39,016 nt of DNA, from the NCBI GenBank assembly GCA_020852055.1, contig JADZBP010000154.1, positions 1 to 39,016 on the forward strand, written 5' to 3'. The position numbers and the translations under genes are program-made. Of this stretch, positions 30,760-39,016 are shown piece by piece. The notes beneath the pieces were generated by a model that worked only from the letters and a program-made list of their open reading frames with translations, was not told the DNA's origin and did not search any database. The stretch is from Candidatus Latescibacterota bacterium (GTDB lineage: Bacteria > Latescibacterota > UBA2968 > UBA8231). The first letter of the stretch is position 1. Each line of letters opens with the position of its first letter.

Positions 30760-31949
30760 TGAATTACACCGAGCCCAAACGCATCGCGGTCATCGCGACC
30801 GTCTACACCTATCTGTCCCACGCCCAGCACTTCGCCGATCGTTTTGTCGTGGGGTATCCCTACGGCGGGCGCTGGGAGCGGCCCAACACCCCCATCGTCT
30901 CCCTCTATGTGGACCAGAAGCCGGCCGGCGACCAGAGTGTGGACCGGGCGCGGGAGTTCGGCTTCAAGGTCTATGCCACCATCGCCGAGGCCCTGCGCTG
31001 CGGCGGCGACAAGCTCGCCGTGGACGCGGTGCTGATCATCGGCGAACACGGCGACTATCCGAAAAACGAGAAGGGCCAGATCCAGTACCCGCGCTACGAG
31101 TTCTTCAAGGAGTGCGTCAAGGTCTTCGAGCAGGACGGCCGCGCCGTGCCGGTGTACAACGACAAACATCTGTCGTACAGTTTCGCCAAGGCCAAGGAGA
31201 TGGTCGACGACGGCCACCGCCTCAAGTTCCCCATCCTGGCCGGCTCCTCCCTGCCGGTGACCTGGCGCCTGCCCGACCTGGAGCTGCCCCTGGGCTGCCA
31301 GATCGAGGAGGCGCTGATGGTGGGGGTGGGCGGTTCGGACCCCATGGACTACCATGCCCTCGAAGCCATGCAGTGTATGATCGAGCGGCGGCAGGGCGGC
31401 GAGACCGGGGTCAAGTCGGTGCAGCTGATCCAGGGCGACGAGGTGTGGAAAGCCGGTGAGGACGGGCGCTGGTCCAAGGCGCTGCTGGAGGCGGCTCTCT
31501 CGCGCAGCGACAGCCCGCAGGGATTGACCATCGAGGACGGGCGGACCCAGGATCTGCTGGGCAACGGCGAATTGCCCAAACTGGTGAAGGAGCCGGCGGC
31601 CTATTTCATCGAGCACAACGATGGGTTGCGCACCACCCTGCTGATGCTCAACGGGGCGGTGAGTGACTTCTGCTTTGCCGCCAAGCTCAAGGGCCAGGAC
31701 CTGCCGGTGTCGAACCAGTTCTTCCTCACCCCGGTGCCCAACGTCACCTATTCGGCCTGCCTGGTGGCCAAGATCGTGGAGATGATCTACACCGGTAAAG
31801 CGCCCTTCCCGGCCGAGCGCACCCTGATCGTCAGCGGCGCGCTGGAGAGCTGCCTGGACTCCAAGGTGCAGGGCAACAAGAAGCTGGACACCCCGCACCT
31901 GAAGGTGGGGTACCAGGCGCCGGCTGAGTCGCATCACGCGCGGTACTAG
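30759..31949 (+). CDS. Uncharacterised ~400-residue protein, paralogue B
   Basis: A 396-residue protein clearly homologous along its full length to the preceding gene: IAVIATVYTYLSHAQHFADR, DAVLIIGEHGDYPKNEKGQ, QYPRYEFFKECV, AVPVYNDKHLSYSF, ILAGSSLPVTWRLP, YHALEAMQCMIERRQGGETG and the end DTPHLKVGYQAP. Two ATGs are in tandem at 30756 and 30759; I take the second because GGAGG (30749-30753) is then five bases away. The start overlaps the TGA of paralogue A by one base. Retained tandem copies with clear divergence suggest a heteromeric complex or two related substrates. Function unknown. Confidence 0.85.
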   Translation: MNYTEPKRIAVIATVYTYLSHAQHFADRFVVGYPYGGRWERPNTPIVSLYVDQKPAGDQSVDRAREFGFKVYATIAEALRCGGDKLAVDAVLIIGEHGDYPKNEKGQIQYPRYEFFKECVKVFEQDGRAVPVYNDKHLSYSFAKAKEMVDDGHRLKFPILAGSSLPVTWRLPDLELPLGCQIEEALMVGVGGSDPMDYHALEAMQCMIERRQGGETGVKSVQLIQGDEVWKAGEDGRWSKALLEAALSRSDSPQGLTIEDGRTQDLLGNGELPKLVKEPAAYFIEHNDGLRTTLLMLNGAVSDFCFAAKLKGQDLPVSNQFFLTPVPNVTYSACLVAKIVEMIYTGKAPFPAERTLIVSGALESCLDSKVQGNKKLDTPHLKVGYQAPAESHHARY

Positions 31950-32129
31950 GAGCGTCGGGGAGGGACCCGCTCAGAACCTTTCCCAAGGCGCGTCCTTCCC
32001 CCTCGCTCGCTCTGGCTCCGCTACCCGTCCCCCGACCACGCGGACTTCCCTACCCCACCGCTCCCCAGGGAAAGGTCCTCGGGGTCCTCTCCCCGCCGCT
32101 GTCGCCGCGGGAATTCGCGATGGGCTGAA

Positions 32130-33290
32130 ATGGCTGACCGACCTTCCTACCTCCAGGTGCTCTGCGCCGAGCCCTTCCGGGTGTTCTTTATCCTGGGATG
32201 GCTGTGCAGTCTGGTGGGGGTTTCCCACTGGCTGTGGTATTACTTCGGGTGGATTCCCACCTACTCGGGGTTCTACCACGGCCTCTTCCAGATCCAGGGA
32301 TTCGAGCTGGCTTTTGCCGCCGGCTTCCTGATGACTTCCATGCCGCGTTTCCTCGAAACCCCGGGCACGCGGCCCTGGGAATTGGTGCTGGCGGTGCTGC
32401 TCTTGTTGAGCGGGGCGGTGGGGCTCTACCTGGGGGAGCAGCCCTGGTCGCTGGGCGGCCTGCTGGCCACCCTCCTTTTCCTGCTGGTGTTCGCCGGCCG
32501 GCGCTTCGTGCGCCGCGGCGACAATCCTCCTCCCGCCTTTGTCTTCGTGGCCTTTGGCCTGGGCTGCGGGCTGGCCGGGACCCTGCTGTTGGGGTGGCCG
32601 CTGCCCGAGTATCCGGATCTGGGCCGCCGCCTGCTGGAGCAGGGGCTGTTGCTGGGGCTGATCATGGCCGTGGGCAGCTATCTGGGGCCGCGGCTGCTGT
32701 ACGGGCGCCGCGAGGACCCGGTCACCCAGGGCCCGGTGGCCGCCCGCCGGCTGGGGGCCTTCGGGCTGACCGGCATGTTGCTGGTGGCCGGGTTCCTGAT
32801 CGAAGCAGGCGGGTCGGTCGAGGCGGGCCGACTGCTGCGGGCGGTGGTGGTGACCCTGTACCTGGTGGCGGTGGTGGGTATCTGGCGGCCGCCGGCGCGC
32901 CGGCTCTGGCACCTGTATCTGCTGTGGTTCTCCTTCTGGTGTGTGCCCGGCGGCCTGTGGTTGGACGGCCTGTTCCCCGACCACGAGCTGCAGGCCCTGC
33001 ACCTGACCTTTGTCGGTGGCTTTGGTTCCATGACCCTGGTCATTGCCACCCGGGTGATCGCCGCCCACTGTGGTTTCGAGCGCTACTGGGATCAGAATAC
33101 CTGGCCCCTGGCCACCCTCACCCTCTGTTTTGCGCTGGCCCTGCTGACGCGGGTCAGCGCCGAGTTTTTCCTCGACTACTACTTTGGTATGTTGCACATG
33201 GCGGCCGGGTACTGGCTGACCGGGGCGGTGGTCTGGGGCCTTGTTTTTGTGCCCAAGATGATGCCCTGGCACGTGGCGCCCGACGACTGA
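32130..33290 (+). CDS. NnrS family membrane protein
   Basis: A 386-residue integral membrane protein with about twelve hydrophobic segments. It matches NnrS, a haem- and copper-containing protein linked to nitric oxide resistance and denitrification: the start PFRVFFILGWLCSLVGVSHW, GFYHGLFQIQGFELAFAAGF with conserved His, the hallmark HLTFVGGFGSMTLVIATRVI, and late FGMLHMAAGYWLTGAVVWG. A clear ribosome site is lacking before ATG 32130. The 180 bases before it (31950-32129) are pyrimidine-rich on plus with some inverted repeats but hold no gene or promoter I can support. No nitrite or NO reductase genes are adjacent. A terminator follows. Confidence 0.9.
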   Translation: MADRPSYLQVLCAEPFRVFFILGWLCSLVGVSHWLWYYFGWIPTYSGFYHGLFQIQGFELAFAAGFLMTSMPRFLETPGTRPWELVLAVLLLLSGAVGLYLGEQPWSLGGLLATLLFLLVFAGRRFVRRGDNPPPAFVFVAFGLGCGLAGTLLLGWPLPEYPDLGRRLLEQGLLLGLIMAVGSYLGPRLLYGRREDPVTQGPVAARRLGAFGLTGMLLVAGFLIEAGGSVEAGRLLRAVVVTLYLVAVVGIWRPPARRLWHLYLLWFSFWCVPGGLWLDGLFPDHELQALHLTFVGGFGSMTLVIATRVIAAHCGFERYWDQNTWPLATLTLCFALALLTRVSAEFFLDYYFGMLHMAAGYWLTGAVVWGLVFVPKMMPWHVAPDD

Positions 33291-33310
33291 GATCTGGCGG
33301 GCAACAAACT

Positions 33311-33352
33311 AAAAGGGGTGGCCCCGGTATTCCGGGACCACCCCCTTTTTTT
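33311..33352. terminator. Bidirectional intrinsic terminator between nnrS and the PQQ-propeller gene
   Basis: AAAAGGGGTGG pairs with CCACCCCC-TTTTT and an inner CCCGG/CCGGG helix closes a TATT loop. T-runs exist on both strands, and the genes converge here. Confidence 0.92.
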
Positions 33353-33371
33353 GCCGCGGTGCGAGGAGAAA

Positions 33372-35069
33372 CTACTCGTTCAGGTCGTAGGCCTGCACGG
33401 TCTGTTTCTTCTCGACGTTGAGCAGGATGCCGAAGCGCTCGCCGACGATATAATCGGCTTCCTTCTTGTCCATCACCGCCCGGCGGTCGTCCTTGCCGGT
33501 GCTCAGATTCACCCCGACCACCGTGGGTTTGCCGTTCTCCTGGGCCATGACATAGTTGTACTGGTCCGAAGCAGCGGCGCGGGCCTGGTAGAAGTCGGCC
33601 CCGTGGTAGACGCGGTAGGTGGCCCGGCCGGTGATGCTGCTGTTGGCCCGCTGCTGGGCCGCTGCCGCACTGAGGGTATTCAGCATGGCCAGGGCCAGGG
33701 CGCTGACCTTGGGCGGCTCGAAGGTCTTGGACCACAGTTGGCTGCCATCAGCGGCGTTGAAGGCCTTGGTGCTCTGCTTCATCAGCACATAGAGCTTGCC
33801 GTCGCCGGAACTGGAGACCGACTTGGCCCCGTCGAAGTTGCCCTGATCCTCGCCCAGAGCGACGACGTACTTATAGTCGAGCTTGTCCAGGTCGAAGGCC
33901 CGCAGGCTGTGCTGGGTGGCGTAGTAGGCGATATTGCCGTCAACCAGCACGTTGGTCATGTCGGCGATCTGGCGGTCCTTGGCTTTGTGCAGCTTCTCCG
34001 AGTCGAAGGCCGGCGCCCCGCTGTTCCTGTCCAGCACATCCAGGCCGTAGGTCAGGACCTTGGGTTTGCCCTTGGCGTCGGTGAAGGTGCCGCCCCGCTT
34101 GGCGACCACCTTGTCGCCGGCCACGGAGATCTCGGTATAGGCGACGTCCTTGTCGGGTTTGGTCTGCCACTTGAGCTGCCCGGTGGCGAGGTCCACGGCG
34201 CTCAACTGGCCGCCAGAAGCGACATAGGCCACCCCCTTGTCGATCACGGTGGCGGCGTTGGCCCCCTGCATATTCTCCCGATCGAAGGGCGCGGCACAGG
34301 CCAGCGAGCCGTCCTTCAGGTTGAAGACGTGTACCCCGGCCCAGTCGACCAGCACCTGGTCGCCGATCAGCTGCGGGTAGCTCCAGTAGTAGGAGACCTT
34401 GGCCTTGACCTTGCCGGTCATCTCGGGGATCGGGGCTGCCCACTTGACCTTGCCGGTCTTCTTGTCCACGGCCAGGATGCCACCCGGCATGTTCTTGGGT
34501 TTGCCGTTGACCATGGTCTTGCCCCGGAAGGTGACCTTCTTGCCGACGGTCAGGAAAAAGCCGCTGTAGGTACCCAGCAGGAACTGATCGCGCTCGGCGT
34601 CGTCGATCACCGCTTGGATGAGGTTCATGCCCAGGGACGCGCCCTCGTCCGCTTTGGCCTGGATGCCGAAGGCGGTAGAGAGCTGCGGGATCAATTCATC
34701 GGGGACCCCCCCGAACAGATCCACCTCCCACATCTGCTCCCCGGTGAGGATGTTCAGGCAGCGCACCGAGGGGCTGACATCCATGATGCCTTTTTTATAG
34801 AGATAGACCATGTATTCCGAACCCGGCTGGGGTTTGACCGTCTCCGGGTCGTAGTTCTTCATCAGATTTTCGATCTTCCACTTCTGTTCCCCGGTCTCCG
34901 GGTTGAAGCCGTAGGCCGTGGTGGTGGTGCCCACCACGATCAGCCCGCTGTCATGGATCAGCTTGAAGCGCACATCCGAGTCCACCTTTTGCTCCCACTT
35001 CTGGCCGCCGGCAAAAGCCTGGCTGCACAGCAGCAGGGCCCCGGTCAGCACCGCAAAGGTTTGACGCAT
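33372..35069 (-). CDS. Secreted PQQ-type beta-propeller protein
   Basis: A 565-residue exported protein. ATG 35069 follows GGGAGG and opens a clear Sec signal (MRQTFAVLTGALLLC, cleavage AFA-GG); the longer frame upstream is a shadow. The mature part has repeated PQQ-like blades recognisable by Gly-x-x-x-Trp endings: NPETGEQKWKIENL, DKKTGKVKWAAPIP, DLATGQLKWQTKPD, AFNAADGSQLWSKTFEP. The final blade region carries VVGVNLSTGKDDRRAVMDKK. There is no dehydrogenase motif set, so it is more likely a binding or scaffold propeller (BamB-like or PQQ-repeat) than an alcohol dehydrogenase. It is the second gene after the STAS-like gene, 26 bases apart, downstream of a sigma54-like promoter. Confidence 0.88.
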   Translation of the reverse strand: MRQTFAVLTGALLLCSQAFAGGQKWEQKVDSDVRFKLIHDSGLIVVGTTTTAYGFNPETGEQKWKIENLMKNYDPETVKPQPGSEYMVYLYKKGIMDVSPSVRCLNILTGEQMWEVDLFGGVPDELIPQLSTAFGIQAKADEGASLGMNLIQAVIDDAERDQFLLGTYSGFFLTVGKKVTFRGKTMVNGKPKNMPGGILAVDKKTGKVKWAAPIPEMTGKVKAKVSYYWSYPQLIGDQVLVDWAGVHVFNLKDGSLACAAPFDRENMQGANAATVIDKGVAYVASGGQLSAVDLATGQLKWQTKPDKDVAYTEISVAGDKVVAKRGGTFTDAKGKPKVLTYGLDVLDRNSGAPAFDSEKLHKAKDRQIADMTNVLVDGNIAYYATQHSLRAFDLDKLDYKYVVALGEDQGNFDGAKSVSSSGDGKLYVLMKQSTKAFNAADGSQLWSKTFEPPKVSALALAMLNTLSAAAAQQRANSSITGRATYRVYHGADFYQARAAASDQYNYVMAQENGKPTVVGVNLSTGKDDRRAVMDKKEADYIVGERFGILLNVEKKQTVQAYDLNE

Positions 35070-35095
35070 GGAGAACCTCCCTTGATAGGTTGGGA

Positions 35096-35386
35096 CTACG
35101 TTGAAACCACCCTTACACCGCAACTGGTCAATAACTGGTGCAGCACCACCCGCGAGGTGACGAAGCAAAACTCGACCTGAGGCGGGGTTTCCCGCAGCCA
35201 AGCCTCCAGGGCCAGGCGGTCGATGGAGACCACCCCGTCGGCCATGAGTAATACCTCTCGCATCCCGCGCTGCTGCTGGTCTGCCAGGCTCTGGGCCAGG
35301 ATCGGCAGGGTGTCGCGGGTGAGGGTGCCCTCCACCTTGACCCACACCCTTTCAGTTTCACATCCCAACTCGCTAAGACGGATCAT
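35096..35386 (-). CDS. Small STAS-like domain protein
   Basis: A 96-residue protein. I use ATG 35386, which starts MIRLSELGCETERVWVKVEG after GGAGG at 35402-35398; the longer frame would run through the proposed promoter. The strand-helix order and the segment GMREVLLMADGVVSIDRLAL resemble STAS (anti-sigma-antagonist) domains, where the usual motif is D-S-S-G; here the phosphorylatable Ser position is Arg, so partner switching by phosphorylation is unlikely. It is the first gene of a two-gene unit with the PQQ propeller. The family assignment is moderate. Confidence 0.62.
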   Translation of the reverse strand: MIRLSELGCETERVWVKVEGTLTRDTLPILAQSLADQQQRGMREVLLMADGVVSIDRLALEAWLRETPPQVEFCFVTSRVVLHQLLTSCGVRVVST

Positions 35387-35423
35387 CCCGGTGTTATCCT
35401 CCAGAACCCAAGGACTCCACCCA

Positions 35424-35441
35424 ATGCAGGAACTGTACCAG
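35424..35441 (-). promoter_or_regulatory. Candidate sigma54 (-24/-12) promoter of the STAS-PQQ operon
   Basis: On the minus strand the sequence TGGTACAGTTCCTGCA matches the sigma54 consensus TGGCAC-N5-TTGCA in all but two of its eleven defined bases, with the invariant GG and GC separated by exactly ten bases. The start site would be near 35414, upstream of GGAGG and ATG 35386. The gene just upstream encodes a sigma54 activator. Confidence 0.62.
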
Positions 35442-35540
35442 GATGCGCCGGGCGGAGAAATCTGAGGACAAAAGATTGGCGGGATTGAGTTTATGGCCAA
35501 AACAAGGCGGGTGGCAAAGCGGACGCGCTGGGGGCAGAAG

Positions 35541-35557
35541 TCGTGCTAGATGCACGA
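35541..35557. promoter_or_regulatory. Inverted repeat TCGTGC-N5-GCACGA, candidate enhancer site
   Basis: Perfect six-base arms around TAGAT, centred about 135 bases upstream of the predicted sigma54 start site, a usual distance for activator binding. A further TCGTGCA half-site is at 35612-35618. Confidence 0.5.
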
Positions 35558-35583
35558 AAAATGGGAGCTGTAGCCCAGCTATA

Positions 35584-35613
35584 GATTTGATTCTAATCTG
35601 GTTGGATCAAATC
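35584..35613. repeat. Inverted repeat GATTTGAT / ATCAAATC
   Basis: Perfect eight-base arms 14 bases apart in an AT-richer stretch between the regulator and the STAS gene. Its right arm overlaps the distal TCGTGCA half-site. It may be a second operator or an RNA hairpin. Confidence 0.45.
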
Positions 35614-35616
35614 GTG

Positions 35617-35640
35617 CAAAACAGACGATATTTCGTCTGA
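35617..35640 (-). terminator. Intrinsic terminator of the sigma54 regulator gene
   Basis: On the minus strand CAGACGA and TCGTCTG form a seven-pair stem with a four-base loop followed by TTTTG, 11 bases after the stop codon. The stem is short, so termination may be partial. Confidence 0.65.
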
Positions 35641-35650
35641 TATCGCTGAT

Positions 35651-39016
<3,366 letters not shown>

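Noticed and set aside
31950..32129. Possible small RNA or gene in the 180-base gap before nnrS
   Set aside because: Pyrimidine-rich with short inverted repeats, but no stem followed by T-run, no promoter pair and no open frame with a ribosome site.

Overview
The window is a GC-rich, gene-dense bacterial chromosome segment with about 30 protein genes and no rRNA, tRNA, CRISPR array or insertion sequence that I could find. An outer-membrane porin, lipoprotein and Sec signals, and a PQQ-type secreted propeller point to a Gram-negative (diderm) cell. The gene content is typical of large-genome environmental lineages such as Latescibacterota, Poribacteria or related groups: phytanoyl-CoA-dioxygenase-like proteins, Gfo/Idh/MocA oxidoreductases, ThuA, an M81 (MlrC-like) peptidase, acetamidase, an RbsD/FucU mutarotase, a DUF6784/6785-type membrane protein and a pair of uncharacterised ~395-residue paralogues. 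The lineage is inferred from this content and not from a marker gene.

Layout. (1) 1-5452, plus strand: the 3' end of a phosphate-selective-type porin, modA, a secreted MsrB-MsrA fusion, modB, modC and a His-tailed FKBP isomerase. This is a molybdate/tungstate uptake operon interrupted by a methionine-sulfoxide repair gene. (2) 5508-12030, plus strand: a catabolic run of alpha/beta hydrolase, a GHL6-like glycosidase, dienelactone hydrolase, an HxG-type PhyH oxygenase and a ThuA-Gfo/Idh fusion, closed by a strong bidirectional terminator. (3) 12123-15620: Gfo/Idh and M81 peptidase on minus, divergent from an acetamidase/formamidase, also closed by a terminator. (4) 15715-19903, minus: an aldehyde:ferredoxin oxidoreductase (a tungsten/molybdenum pterin enzyme that may use the metal imported by region 1), a small outer-membrane barrel, a secreted repeat protein, an unlisted 43-residue ORF and a 2-Cys peroxiredoxin. 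(5) 19957-25338, plus: a compact operon of GT4 glycosyltransferase, D-threonine-aldolase-type PLP enzyme, thioredoxin-TPR protein, canonical PhyH oxygenase, unknown protein and FucU-type mutarotase. (6) 25342-33290: DUF6784/6785 membrane protein (-), aldo/keto reductase (+), VTT/DedA-like membrane protein (-), HD protein plus the two tandem paralogues (+), and NnrS (+). (7) 33372-39016, minus: a secreted PQQ-type propeller, a STAS-like protein, and a very large regulator.

The most interesting part is region 7. The regulator joins about 14 two-component-type propeller blades and a Y_Y_Y domain directly to a sigma54 AAA+ domain with GAFTGA and a C-terminal helix-turn-helix, with no membrane segment between sensor and output. 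Just downstream, in front of the STAS-PQQ pair, there is a good -24/-12 (sigma54) promoter match, with TCGTGC inverted repeats about 135 bp upstream of the expected start site. Regulator, candidate enhancer, candidate promoter and target operon are therefore contiguous. This looks like a one-component, cytoplasmic-propeller sigma54 switch. The wiring is inferred from sequence only.
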